A stretch of 64,000 bases of DNA from Tolypeutes matacus (Eukaryota > Chordata > Mammalia > Cingulata > Chlamyphoridae), in contig JAKSZT010053883.1 of NCBI GenBank assembly GCA_026826555.1, positions 31,973,282 to 32,037,281 on the forward strand, read 5' to 3'. The stretch's first letter is position 1. Each line of letters begins with the position of its first letter. This document shows, in pieces, positions 32,640 through 44,360 of this stretch. The position numbers were made by a program, and so were the translations under genes. The notes beneath the pieces were generated by a model. It was not told the DNA's origin, ran no database searches, and was given only the letters and a program-made list of their open reading frames with translations.

Positions 32640-32800
32640 ATCTGTAGACATTAGCAATCATCTTGAACATTTCCTTTACATTACAGATGAAAGCCTGAGG
32701 TTCAGGCTGGAGAAGAACTTGGCCATGTGCAGGTCGGGGCAGATCTGGAACCACCCCTGGGGGCTCCTGACCTGATACTCATGCTTTCCCCTGACTCATC
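32640..32800 (-). mobile_element. MIR-like SINE, antisense
   Basis: 'ctttacattacagatgaaag' with 'agaacttggccatgtgcagg' resembles the reversed MIR core. It is diverged. Confidence 0.5.
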
Positions 32801-34140
32801 TCCACCAGACCAGTGAATTGTCTCTCTGTGGAAAGAGTGCTCAGAATGGTCCTCTAAAGAAAGCCCCAACTCTGCTTCTGGAAAAGTACAAGACCTGGAG
32901 CTATGTGTTGGCCAGAGACTGGGAGATGGGAGTGGTGTCTGGCTCTAGGAAAGGGAGCAAAAAGCGAAGGCCAGGCAGGTCAAGAGCCCTGAAGGGGAAA
33001 TGTGACAGTAATTAAGGAGGAAGCTGGCCTTTTTGTCCTGGGTCATGACCACTCCCCACAGTCTCTACCGAGGTTACTTGAAGCAGAAGATTATATCCGG
33101 CCAGACACTGGAGGCACAAACCCAGTAAAATGCTCAGGACAGCTTTATTTAATTCCCTGTCCATATGGAAATGCCCTCCACTGAACGGTTTAGAAGCCAC
33201 AATTGCATTAGCCGTCTGGAGCTCCCATAAGCTCAATCAAGCCATAATCAAGGATCTTCTGTGATTGTCCATTATCTGCCTCTCAGCCAGAGAGGCACGT
33301 TCTGGGGGGAAAGTGATCAGAGAGCTGCCTTCCTGGCACTAATTACATGCTCGCCTGCATCTGTGTCCCTCCTGCGGCTGTCAGGAGCCATTGTGGATGG
33401 CCAGGGACGTGGCACCAGCTTCTCGCAGGTGACCCCGAGCAGGCGCAGATTTCAGAATAAAGTCCATGCAGATCAGACCAAATCTGGCTTCCCAAGCAGA
33501 CAAGTTCCCTCCAGTTTAACTGTGGCTGTGAGTTTTACATTGAAAGCATCCTGGGGTGCTCGGGAAGGGGCCACTGCTGGGTCAGCAGATAATTCACAGC
33601 GGGAGCCCAGAGAACATCTGGAGATGCAACAAAAACAGCCAGATGGGCACCTCGTGAGAACGGCTAAGGATGGAGATGAGGCGAGCACCAGAGGCACCAG
33701 CGGGCCCCTGCTGAACAAAAGGCCAACGTTTGGGGTGGGGAGTAGGGGCGAATGGAGAGCAAGTCCTGCTGCAGCCTGGCTTCAGCTGATTTCTATCAAC
33801 ATTTCCTCTCACTCCCCACATCGTGTGCATTCTTCTCCAACCGAATCGGGCTCCTCTGGCGGTACATTTTCCACAGCTCTGCCTCTGCTCCCTCCTGTCC
33901 CTGCTGCCTAGGTGCTGGCTTACCCTCACACAGCAAGCCCACATTTTATTTGGACCAGCCTCCAATGCCACTTCCACAGTAAAGCCCTCCAGCTTCACCC
34001 AGGTGAGATGCGGTCTCTCCCACTGCTTAGCTCCCACAGTGCTGGCTGGACATCTCTTCTGGCAGTCACTCTGTGCTGCCACCGTTTGTGCTCAGTGGAC
34101 TGAGGCCTCCTGGAGAACAGGAGCCGTCCCCAGCTTTATT
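32801..34140. other. Repeat-free block; candidate conserved region at 33140-33340
   Basis: No repeat is recognised. 33140-33340 holds AT-rich words such as 'gccacaattgcattagcc' and 'cactaattacatgctcg' in otherwise GC-rich DNA, a texture common in mammalian conserved noncoding elements. The longest open frame of the window (216 codons, 33261-33911) lies here but is opposed by a 162-codon antisense frame and shows no domain. Confidence 0.45.
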
Positions 34141-34289
34141 TTCCTTTAAGAAATGGAAACAACTACACAAAAGGACAGAGAATGATATAACTGTCACCTG
34201 TGTATCTCCCCACCACAAGAACAAATTTTATCACATATGCTTTATTATTATTATTTTTAATGACAGAAAATATTACAGATGAAGGTGAT

Positions 34290-34545
34290 GAGGCATTAGC
34301 ATAGTTGTTACCAGAACAGTAAAACAAATAAGTGGCTCTGGAGCCAGACTCTGGGTTCAAAGCCCAACTCCTCCACTTAGCCAATGACCATAGGCAAGTT
34401 ATTTAACCCTTCTGTGTCTCAGTTTCCACATCTGTAAAATGGATGTAAAATGTCGTGAAGATACAATGAGTTAATATATGTAAAAGGCTTAGAACTGTGC
34501 CTGCTTGGCACAGTGTAAGAACTCAATACATGCTAGCTGTTATTT
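34290..34545 (+). mobile_element. MIR SINE, near full length
   Basis: All parts are present: 'tctggagccagactctgggt', 'taggcaagttatttaaccct', 'tcagtttccacatctgtaaa' and the end 'tggcacagtgtaagaactca'. It is one of the best preserved MIRs here. Confidence 0.93.
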
Positions 34546-35265
34546 GTCTTCTATCCCTGGACTTATTTCTCAATGCTCTCCCTCCACTCCCCAAGAGAGT
34601 TCCATATCATGAATTAAACTGTGAGTACTTTCAGTCCATGTTCTTTACTTGTTCTTCCATATGTGTATATCCATGAAAAATGTAGAGTATTTTTGTATGT
34701 GCTTTTTAATTTACTTAAATAGTGTATCAGTTAGTATGCTTTGAGTTGCAAATATAGAAAGCCCAACTCTGACAAACTTTGTGTATCTCCTAGCTCCCAT
34801 TACTAAAAGTTTAGTGGCAAGGCAGATTTCAAGTTTGGTTTGATTTATCAGCTCAACAATGTCTTCAAGAACCCAGCCTCTTTCATCTCCCCACTCTGCT
34901 TTCTATGGTGTCAGCTTCATCATAGAGCCAACTCCTCCCCATGGTGGTAGAACAATTGCCAAGAGCTCTGGGACCGCATGCCTCCTTGTCCACATCCAGC
35001 ACAAGAAGGAGTCATTTTGGAAATGCTCTGAGGGAAGGAGCTTCTTCCCCAGAAGTGCCAACAAACTTCTCACTTCTCATGGCCTAAAATGGCTCATGCA
35101 CCTGTCCCCAAATGGACATTTTGGCTGTGGGGTAGGATTCCATTGGTTAACCTCGGCCTGGGCCACAAACCCTACTGTAAGAGCAGGGTGGGCTCAGCAT
35201 CTCCCAAAGCACACAGGCTGCCCAGGGAGCTGTGGATACCTGTACAGAATAATATCAAGAGAAGG
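34546..35265. other. Unassigned; possible old interspersed repeat
   Basis: 34735-35260 starts 'tcagttagtatgctttgagt' and has the texture of an old mammalian repeat that I cannot name. A 176-codon open frame (34859-35389) crosses into the next antisense L1, so it is not a gene. Confidence 0.4.
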
Positions 35266-35269
35266 TGGA

Positions 35270-35570
35270 GTGGACATTGAGGAGGCAATGACATCCTCTA
35301 TAAATGGCATCATAAAGCACATATTGTCCAGCATCTTGCTTTTCTCACTTAATGTTTTGGTTTTTGAGATCTGTTCATTTGATCCATAGATTTCTTTTAT
35401 TCCTCTTAACTGATGAATAATATTCTTTCATACGAATAAGCCACATTTTATTTGGCCCTTCCTCTGTTGACGAATTTTTTATTGTTTCCATTTTTTGTTA
35501 TTGCAAAAAAGGCTGCACAATGAACTGTGCACACGTCTTTTTGTGTACAGCCTCGGTCATCTTTGCTTTT
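35270..35570 (-). mobile_element. Antisense L1 ORF2 end
   Basis: 'tctcacttaatgttttggtt', 'gatgaataatattctttcat' and 'aataagccacattttatttg' are reversed L1 ORF2 C-terminal coding words. Confidence 0.7.
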
Positions 35571-35660
35571 GCCTCTGACTCCCTCCCCAGGAACCAAGTG
35601 CATGGGAGGGCTCGACAAGCACCTGTTGAATGAATGAATTAATGAGTGAATGATTAAATG
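35571..35660 (+). mobile_element. L2 or MIR tail with TGAA repeats
   Basis: 'aagcacctgttgaatgaatg' resembles the last bases of L2 followed by a TGAA-type tail. Confidence 0.5.
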
Positions 35661-35739
35661 AAATTTTTTTCAGTTGTGGGCTGTTGAAATGATCATTACA
35701 GGATGCTGGTCCTGGAACCCTACAATGCTAGAATTCAAA

Positions 35740-35895
35740 TGGGGCCTTTTCTTTCACTGAGCTGCAAATGAAGGCTCAGGCAGGGAAATGACTGGCCTGA
35801 AGTCACAGCATGTGTCTGTGGCAGACCTGGCAACTGATCCCAAGTTCACTGACTCCCAGACAGGGCTTTTGACTCCACTCTATTGTATCCCAATC
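35740..35895 (-). mobile_element. MIR SINE, antisense
   Basis: 'gaaggctcaggcagggaaat' followed by 'cctgaagtcacagcatgtgt' is the reversed MIR core. Confidence 0.65.
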
Positions 35896-36179
35896 CTGCC
35901 ATCCACTCACATTGCTTCTTTGTCCAACTTCCTTTGCTCCTATAATCTGTTCTGCACAGTCAGCTGTGAGTTACCTGCAGTCTGGCATGTGCTTTTCTTC
36001 CTGACCAGTGTGTGAGCTTCCCCTGGGCTCAGGTCAATGACTTCTCCATCAGCCAAGTGCAAGACAGCGTCCAAACATGCCCCCAGGCTCTGCTCAACGA
36101 GGCCCCAAGCTGAAGGATGATGGCCCAGCTACTTCTTAGTCTAGAGCTTCACTTGGCCTCTCAAACTCACCAACCCCAG

Positions 36180-36345
36180 GCCCACAGAAGGGTCTACTGA
36201 AATCATCTCTGGGCATTTACTTCTGTGTCCCTCATCGCCCACAGAATGAAATCTAATTTCCTGGCCTTGGCACAAGTCTTTTCATTGTTCATGCTCTGCT
36301 ACCTCTCCAGCCTCATCTGCTGCTTGTCCCTACCCACCTCCCTTC
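36180..36345 (+). mobile_element. L2 LINE, reverse transcriptase-end fragment
   Basis: 'atgaaatctaatttcctggc' and 'ctacctctccagcctcatct' are sense L2 coding sequence near the end of the reverse transcriptase. Confidence 0.65.
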
Positions 36346-36454
36346 CTTAACACCCTGGGTTACTTTGGGAGAATAACGGCAAAAAACCTGGGTGTTTTGT
36401 AAAAGTAGAGTGAAAAAGAGGGAATTTTCCTGACCAAATATTTTAAAATATTAT

Positions 36455-36600
36455 AAAATAATGTATTCATTTACTTATCCACCATTTCAATGAATATTTG
36501 AGTACCTACTGTGTGCCAGGCATTACCCTAACGACCATGACTACAGTGATAGTACAGAATAATGTCCCTTTCCTCATGGTGTTGTACTACTCTTGTAGGA
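36455..36600 (-). mobile_element. L2 3' end, antisense
   Basis: 'tgaatatttgagtacctact' and 'gtgtgccaggcattacccta' are the reversed L2 tail. Confidence 0.8.
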
Positions 36601-36800
36601 GCCCCAAAACAGATCAATGGAACTGCATAGAAAAATCCAGCTATGCATTTAGCTATATGAAAAAATATGAGGATATTATGAAGATGGCATGTGCTGTTAG
36701 GATAACTGGCAAGCTATCTGGGGGAAAAAAATTAGGTTGGGTCCCTGCCTCATACCATATATGTTTCCAAAGGGATTAAATGTCTAAATGTTGAAAATAG
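36601..36800 (+). mobile_element. Old L1 ORF2 fragment
   Basis: 'aaacagatcaatggaactgc' and 'ggttgggtccctgcctcata' resemble the ORF2 segment just before its C-terminal part. It is worn. Confidence 0.5.
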
Positions 36801-37098
36801 GCTTCTGTCTTTGGCCCCATTCATTTTTTAAAAAAATAATATTTCCTTTATCTACAAGTTAGAATCAACAGGCAACAAAAAAAGATGATGATTGTCCAGG
36901 GGACCAAATGGGGAGATGACTGATACCCCAGGAGCCCCAAATGGAGAAGGAAAAAGGGAAAACAGAATAGAAAAAAAAAGTTAACATAAAAAAGAAGCTC
37001 CCCTTCTTCCCACTCTATGAAGGCTGAGAGGACCACAGCCCTACCCCCAGCCTTACCTAGCTTAAAATAAATTAGAACAATCTCACAATAGGGCCCTT

Positions 37099-37972
37099 TG
37101 CTATTCACGATTGCCAAAAGTTGGAAACAACCCAGGTGTCCATCAAATGATGAATGGATAAACAAATTGTGGTGTATACACATGATGGAATATTATGCAG
37201 TGGTAAGAAGAAATGAAGTTGTGAAGCATATGTCAACATAGATGAACTTGGGGGACATTAGGTTGAGTGAAGCAAGCCAGACACAAAAGGACAAATACTG
37301 TATGATTGTCCTATTATGAAATAAATATATTTTGTAAACTCATAGAATTAATAATTAGAATATAGATCACCAGAAAATAGAATGAGGGTAGAGAATGGAA
37401 AGTTGATGGTTAATCTGTGCAGAATTGGTTAAAAGGTTGTTTGTAAATCTTTGGAAATGAATGGAAAGGGTGAGAGCATCTCATGGTGTTTATGACTAGG
37501 AGAGCTAGTTTATGGATATGACTGGTTGAAAGAGAGAGTCTAAGGACATGTACATCATTAGAAGGAAAGCTAAAAAATGTAACAAGGGACTGTATAAGAT
37601 AGTGAAACCGCATGTAAAACACAAATATGGGTGATATTGCATATATAAGACTGTTTTTACAAAATGTAAATACAAATAAACTAGAGAGAGGGAAACAGAA
37701 TAGCAGCTATGTATGGCAGGGGAAGCCTAGAGAAATTGAGAGGTGATGAGTTTTGTTTGTTTGGTTGGTTTTTGTTTTTTTTAATATTATTATTATTATT
37801 ACTGGAATAATGAAAATGCTCTAAAAGTGATTGAAGAGATAAATGTACAAATATGTGATTATACCAAATACCATTGATTGTACACTTTGGATGGATTTAT
37901 GCTTTACTATTATGTATCAATAAAATTGATTTGTTAAAAAACAAACACACACACAAAGAAACAAACAAACCC
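37099..37972 (+). mobile_element. Xenarthran LINE-1 3' end with target-site duplication
   Basis: Exact 9-bp duplications 'agggccctt' flank it (37090-37098, 37973-37981). It starts in ORF2 ('ctattcacgattgccaaaag'), passes 'gattataccaaataccattg' and ends 'tatcaataaaattgatttg' with an A/C-rich tail at 37937-37971. An ATT microsatellite lies near 37780-37800. It is 5'-truncated and dead. Confidence 0.9.
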
Positions 37973-37981
37973 AGGGCCCTT

Positions 37982-38675
37982 ACAAGTGAACAGGGCAGCT
38001 ATGGTCTCAGGTGATCCCCTATCAGGGCCGTTGCCCATTCCCATTCTGTACCCCTGCCCTACCCCATCATTCTGAAAGGGAGCTCTATGCCCAAGAGGTC
38101 ACTCCCAGTGGCGGTGGGAACTCAGAATCTTATTTTATCCACATGCCCCTCCTTTGGTAAATGTCCCTGCATCCCTCCCCACTGCAGAGCCAGCTCTTCT
38201 ACAGTGGGGGAGGGGGTGGGATGAGGAGCTGTCACAGCAAAGGGGAAAGGGGTAGGGCAGGACAGTCTAGGGGTCTGGTCCTGCAGAGACTCCTGCCCCA
38301 TCTGGCCTGGCCCCTTATCCTTGAGGGAGAAATGGCCTTGAGAGCTACTTAGCAGGTAGAACCTACTCTGATTTGGGTGGTGGAGATAAGACTTCCAGTC
38401 ACCTGGCATGAGTGAATGAAGGAAGAGGGGTGTCATTTATTCATTAAGGAATAGAGAAGGAAGATTGGCTTTTGGGGAGATGTGCAATTCTGCTTTGGAC
38501 TTGGGAATTTTGAGGCTCCCGTAGGTCCTGTTTAGAAAGCAGTTGGATCTGGGGTACAGAAGAGAGGTTTGGAGATGAAGGTTTTCAGGCCACTAGAGGT
38601 TGAAATCCTACGCATAGATGAGGTGGTCAGGACAATGTGTGTCAAAGAAAAACTGTATGGAGACCATTATTTAAA
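37982..38675. other. No identifiable feature
   Basis: Overlapping open frames (38122-38436 minus, 38161-38352 plus) show no domain. 38200-38225 is G-rich. Confidence 0.45.
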
Positions 38676-39030
38676 ATATAATTTTTTAAATTAGAGAAGT
38701 TGTAGGTTTACAGAAAGATCATGCAGAAAATACAGAGTTCCCATATACCCTCACCCATTATTAAGACTTTGCATTAGTGTGGTAACTTTGTAACAATAGA
38801 CGAAAGAATATTACTGTAATCGTACTATTAACTACAGTCCATAGTTTACATTAGGGTTCCCTGTTTGTGTTGGACAGGACTATGTTTTCGTTTTGTTTTG
38901 TTTTAATTTATTCTGAGTAACATGTATACAACCTAAAATATCCCCCTTTAACCACATTCAAATATATAATTCAGTGGTGTTAATTACATTCAGAAGGTTG
39001 TACTACCATCACCAGCATCCCCTACCAAAC
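38676..39030 (-). mobile_element. Xenarthran-type LINE-1 3' UTR, antisense
   Basis: 'ttagagaagttgtaggttta', 'attaactacagtccatagtt' and 'aatatataattcagtggtgt' are reversed L1 3' UTR. A T/G-rich patch lies at 38885-38910. It ends against a MIR. Confidence 0.8.
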
Positions 39031-39037
39031 TTTTCCA

Positions 39038-39240
39038 TCAGGGCATTGAGCCAAGTGCTTTACAATCATTATCTCATTTAATTCTCACAGTAACTATTGT
39101 TACCCCGTTTTAGTGATGAAGAAACTGAAGTTGAGTTTAACTAACGTGTCCAAAGTTGAGCAGCCAGTAAAAGGCAGGTCTGTTTCAACGCAAAGCTCAA
39201 CCCGTAACTCCCAAGGCCAGTTCTGCTGAAGGCACTATCC
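39038..39240 (-). mobile_element. MIR SINE, antisense
   Basis: 'ccaagtgctttacaatcatt', 'atctcatttaattctcacag' and 'agtgatgaagaaactgaagt' are the reversed MIR 3' half and core. Confidence 0.88.
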
Positions 39241-41034
39241 CCAAAGGCCCTCTCCTAACGCCACTCCTGGCTCCCAGCTGCTGTCTGACTCAGACCCCAG
39301 CAGAGGGTTTGTTTCATGGTTCAGAGAGGAATCCCTGGCCCAAGGAGCTACTCCACACATCCTCTCCTTTCCTTAAACTGTCCCCCAAGTCCCAGTATGA
39401 TCCTGACCAAGTCGCAGGGCCCTGGGCAGGAAAGGATTTCCTCACCAGCTCTACAGCAGGAAGGGAGCACCTCGGGACACAGCCCTTCTCTCCCAGGGAC
39501 CCACAGGCACCTGCCTCACAAGTGTTACAGAATCACCAGGGAGCATTCAACCTGCTCACTTTTGCATTCTATTTAATAGATGCAAATGCGTGATTAATAT
39601 TTTCCTCCACTGATTCTGATTTCATTCTGTTAGTGATTATACTGATGGCAACAGTTGAGGGGATTAAAAATCCTGTTTTAATTCACATTAGATAATTTTT
39701 TTAACTTTGCTGATAAATTTTAAATGTCAAGTGTCTTGGCGTTTTCCACAAGATGCAGAGGCCAAACGAGGAGGCCAGTGGTGGTAGCAGGATGCTGGGA
39801 AACAGCTCCGAGAAAGTAGGAAAGCTACCCCGTGACCCATATTCCACCAGCTAATGAAACCAGAGCACAGAACAGTGCATGAGCGGGGCCACCAGCGGCT
39901 CCCAAAGTCCTGGTGTTAACTGTATCTTTTCCACTTAATGAATCACTGTAATGAAGGCACTAGGGAGACCTTGCAATTTAAAGAAACCCCTCAGGGAAAC
40001 CCTTTTGTAAGGCAAATACTAACCTCTCAGTTGATCTCAGCTGTAAGTTTAGAGTGTGTGAGTTTTAATGAGTAAAGCGGTGACTATACATAAAGCCCAT
40101 ACTTTTCTCACTTCTACACCCCTTCCTTCCTATCCCAAATTCTATTAGTCAGTTCCTCAACACAGGAAGAAAGTACTATAAGAAGAACCCCTCTGCACAC
40201 TTCCCAGTTCCCCCACTCTGGCAGTCGTGTTATTAAGGATCAAAATAACAAACGGATACCTGAGAAATGAGGCCGTTTCATTCGGCAGGGGAATTCGGCT
40301 GGTTTCTTTCTTTGGGGGGTGGCCCTCGAATCCAAAGTGCCACGTCTGTTTTATTGGGCTGACCTCAAAGAAACATGGCTTAGCAAGAACGGGTTCTCAC
40401 AAGGTCAGACCAGGCGGAGCTGGAAGGGAGGGAGACGTGAATGAGCGAAGTCGCGCTTCCGGGCTTTGCCTGCCCCTCGCGTGGCCCTCTGCCAGCCTCT
40501 TGGCTAGCCCTGCTCACCCCAGCAGGCTTTTCCCTGCTGCTTTTGTACCCTCAACTTGGGTGAACGCGGGCAGCCAGTCACCTAAGGCACAGCTAGGTGA
40601 GTGGGTAAAGTGTTTCCTTCAATCGTCACCAACAAACTCTAAGGCTAAAATCCACGCAGTTAGGCCTTGACCCTTCCCCACCATCCAGGACCCGCCCCTC
40701 CTCTGAACACCAGGGGCCATTTGCCTGTAGCTCTCCAGCTGCTCCAGCACGGATTTCTTTACGCTCAGTACCATGGTTAGTTGTGCAGTGTCTGGTCTCC
40801 ACCATTCTATTGAGAGAACCAGTAGGCTTGCTCCTCCTTTCCCCACCACCTTTACCCCACCTCCTCCCATCACTGCCACTTGCTATTTGGAACTTCTTTC
40901 CGGGTTCAGCATTATCCACTGTTGTTTACAAAAAAACAAATATAATCGGACTCTCCCACCCCCATCCCCACCCGTGACCACCAAGCCAGACTTTCACTGC
41001 CTGGTGAGATTGGGCCAAGGAGTATAGAAAGCTC
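39241..41034. other. Repeat-free block, candidate regulatory DNA at 39545-39760
   Basis: About 1.8 kb has no recognised repeat. 39545-39760 is AT-rich with an exact POU octamer ATGCAAAT (39580-39587) and neighbouring 'tgattaatat'. 40420-40500 has several CpGs but is too short for an island. Open frames of up to 147 codons show no domain. Confidence 0.45.
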
Positions 41035-41080
41035 TCCGCAGCAGGTGATTCTGAAGTAGCTTCTAGGTTAAGAACCTCGA
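41035..41080 (+). mobile_element. Possible MER20-type hAT terminus
   Basis: 'caggtgattctgaagtagc' with 'ttaagaacctcgat' resembles the last 40 bases of MER20. The rest of the element is missing. Confidence 0.4.
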
Positions 41081-41284
41081 TCCCAGGGCTTGTTAGGGCT
41101 CAGAAAAAGGGAGAGAAGCCAGAGAGAGAGGGGAAAGTAAGATGCATAAAATAACTAGATCGGAAATGCTCTTAGTCTTGACATGTTCCTCACTTTAATT
41201 GATGTCAGTTCCTTGGTCAGGTAGGTATAAGATTTGCTTTCTCTCTTGTCCCTTGACCGCCAGGACTCTATAGCGCTCTGAGAA

Positions 41285-41860
41285 TATCCAGAATATGTTA
41301 TTGCTCTGCTTAAGCCCATGCAATGGTTTACATTGCATTTAAAATAAAATGTTCCTCACCATGACTGCAGCCCACTGAGCTGACCCCTGCCCATCTCTTC
41401 AAGTGCATTGCACACCACGTGCCCCCTTTCTCACTGAGCTCCAGCCCCATCAACCAGCCTTGCTGGTCCTTGCGTCTGCTGTTCCTGGCTGTTTTTTATA
41501 CCACAGGCTATCCTAGGGCATTTGCCTTGGAATATTCTGCACCCCGTTACTCACAGGGTTGGTTTCATCTTGTCCTTCTGGTATCAGCTCAAATGCTACC
41601 TTCTCAAATAGACCCTCCTTGACCTATAATCTAAAGTAGAAAGTCCCCCTACTCAGGCCACATGACCCTGTTTGACTGCCCCCATAACACTTCACTATCT
41701 GAAATGATCTTATCTATTTAGTGGTTACTTGTCTATTACTGTCTGTCTCCCACCCATTAAAAGGACTCGTATCTGTCATGTCCATTGTAATATTATGGCA
41801 TTGCACACTGCCTGGCACATGGTAGGGGTGCAATAAAGTATTTGTCCAATGAATGATTTA
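41285..41860 (+). mobile_element. L2 LINE 3' part
   Basis: It runs from the RT end ('attgctctgcttaagcccat', 41300) through 'tgaccctgtttgactgcccc' to the tail 'gcctggcacatggtaggggt' (41812) and 'ccaatgaatga'. This is one of the longest sense L2 3' pieces in the window. Confidence 0.88.
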
Positions 41861-42955
41861 TGGCATTCTTAGAGGTGAATAGATTTACTTTGCAATAATT
41901 TACTCAATAATACTTACACAAACTTGCAGAAAACAGTGCAAATTTTTCATATTTAAATTGCAAAGTAAAAAAATGCAATTTTGCTGTTTTTAAGCAATAC
42001 CCAGTTAACCAATATTTCTAAGTAGAAGTTCTAACAATGTTACTTTAATTAGTAGACAAAGCTATCCACAACTAGTACATCAATTATATATGATTGATGC
42101 TGGCAATATCCTTGAAAACACTTTGTCCCTTTCTGCAGGTGAAACATCCCCCCACCATGTAATTTTGTCTATAGAACTATTTGTTTAGCAATCTCTTAAT
42201 TCATAAACTGTATAAAAATAAATATCAGTCTTGCACCAGCTGAATTATCACACACCCCAATTCACTGGAAATCCAGTTATTAAGTGGTAGAGTCATCTCT
42301 GAATATAAGACAACATTAGCCACAAGCCATAATTGCACTTGGAAGCCATAAAGCAGCTTTGAGGCTATCACTTTAGTCTTGAAAACTTCTAGCACCTTCT
42401 TAAGCCACAGTCACTATAAAGAGGCAATCAGCAGCAAGGAAATGACCTTCTGACAAGGAAGGCAACCATCAGCCCTCACCAACTAGAAGAAGCCTCCCAG
42501 CCCACAGGGCCAGGGATGAACCAAAGACAGTCCTTAGAGTTCACAGACTTCCCAGCATAGGGGGATGAGCAGGGGGCAGTTGGAGAAAAAATGGTTTCCC
42601 AAACAGGGTCCAAATTAGGGGAGCATCAAAGTATAACTTCACTGGGCAATAGAAAAACACCAACCATAACCACAGTTTCATAGGCTCAGCACTTCTGTAC
42701 ACTACCATAAAACTGTTTAGACTTTCCAACCCCCAGAAGAGGCTTTGCATATTTGATTCCTACCAATATTCTAGTTATGACAATTTTTCTCAATCTAATG
42801 GTTTGTTCACATAATTGACAGAGATTGTTCCCATTAGGGGTGTTAGCACATCAAAATGCTATTGATTGTGCTGCTTGTATTTACTCTTTTGTCTCCAAGA
42901 AAATCTTTGATTTTGAAAAGTCTAGTGTTTTTTAAAAATAAAAGTGTAATAGCAT
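41861..42955. other. AT-rich unassigned block
   Basis: No family is recognised. 41870-42420 is AT-rich with many TAATT-type words ('acatcaattatatatgattg'). An unnamed old LTR or conserved noncoding DNA are both possible. Confidence 0.4.
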
Positions 42956-43200
42956 TAAAAATTATGAAAAGAAAACCTTATCCATGATCTCTCCCCTTAT
43001 GTCACAACTATTCCCCAATTTCATATTTACACTTCCAGGCATCCAAATGCAAGCATATTTTATGCTTGCAGTTATAGTATCCATACATACCATTTTTCCA
43101 TGTTTCTTTTTTCATTCACTCTTATGCTGTAGACATTTTTCTAAGGTTTTACATTTTCATCAAAATTATCATTTTAATGGCTGCTTAATATTCCCTTGAC
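42956..43200 (-). mobile_element. Antisense L1 or HAL1 remnant
   Basis: 'tttaatggctgcttaatatt' and the preceding T-rich sequence are reversed L1/HAL1. A sense L1 fragment interrupts it at 43201, and 43621-43665 may be its continuation. Confidence 0.55.
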
Positions 43201-43620
43201 TGCATTTATGTACAACAAACAACTAGAAAACACAGTTAAAGATAATACACCATTTACAACAGTATCCTATATATCAAATATCTGGGAATAAACCAAACAA
43301 AAGATGAGCAATCATAAATGATAGCACTTTATTAAGGGATATTAAATATCTACATAAATTGAGAAGCAGTCCATGTTTGTGGATAAGAAACTTTAATATA
43401 GCGAGGATATCAGTTCTTTCCTAAATTGATCTATTGATTCAATGCAATTCCAATAGGATTTTTCATGGTACTTGTGAAGATGATTCTAAAAGTTAATTGT
43501 AAGAATACAGGTCAAGCATAACTGGGGTGCATTTGAAATGGAAGAGCAGAGTGGGGGGACTTGCTAAACCAGACTTCAGGACTTCGAATAAAGATATAAT
43601 GAGAATTAAAAAAAAAAAAA
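43201..43620 (+). mobile_element. Internal L1 ORF2 fragment with its own A-tail
   Basis: Sense ORF2 sequence ('caccatttacaacagtatcc', 'tcaatgcaattccaatagga') ends inside ORF2, far short of the normal 3' UTR, with AATAAA at 43587-43592 and an A13 run at 43608-43620. The flanks share 'ttcccttga' (43191-43199, 43621-43629). This fits retrotransposition of an L1 transcript polyadenylated early. Confidence 0.8.
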
Positions 43621-43737
43621 TTCCCTTGAGTTGATGACATAATGTACATAGCCATTGCCCTACCTTCAAGAGCTGTTTCTATTCTGCTAAGACAGTTAAA
43701 ACAACTTCGAACATTTAAACCACTCCTGATATACCCA

Positions 43738-44360
43738 GTATTTTTTTTTTCCTTTTTTCTTTTTTACTAGAGAAGTTGTGTTTACAAAATAATTATGCAT
43801 ACCATACAGGATTCCCGTGCATTGGTCTACCACCAGCACCATAGATTGTTGTGACACATTTGTTACAAATGATGAAAGAACATCGTCATAATATTACTGC
43901 TGTCTTTGGTCTATAGTGTATACTTGGTGTATCTTCCCCACAAATCATCCTATGATTAATACCATGTACTAGTACTGCGTATTTATTATAGTTCCTGAGA
44001 GAACTTTCTCATCCTTGCACTGTTAACCACAGACCATAATCTGCCATGTGGTTCACTGTGTTATATGGTCTCCAGCCTTGTGCAATACAACCACAGTGTA
44101 CACTCTGGTTCTCAGCTTCATCACAAAGTCATGCTGCCATCACCTCACTCGAGTTTAAGAACTTTTTCATTACTCCAAAGGGAAAAATCCCATATGCCTT
44201 TACACCCCCCTCCCATTATTGACCTTTAGCATTGATATAGTACCTTCTCAGTTGCAAAAAATATTACATCATTACTGTTAACTATAGTCTATAAGTTACA
44301 TTAGTTGTATTTCCCCATGAGTCACCGTATTCTTAACTCGGTGTTTTTAACGACTACTGT
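43738..44360 (-). mobile_element. Xenarthran-type LINE-1 3' UTR, antisense
   Basis: It opens with a T-run (the reversed tail) and 'tactagagaagttgtgttta', continues with 'gacacatttgttacaaatga' and ends near 'gtgtttttaacgactactg'. The middle contains a second similar arm ('actgttaactatagtctata'), suggesting internal duplication or two insertions. Confidence 0.75.

Noticed and set aside
34859..35389. A 176-codon protein gene
   Set aside because: The frame runs from unassigned sequence straight into an antisense L1, so it cannot be an ancestral gene.
40420..40510. CpG island promoter
   Set aside because: CpGs cluster over less than 100 bp, far below the usual island length, and no transcript start or exon is visible.
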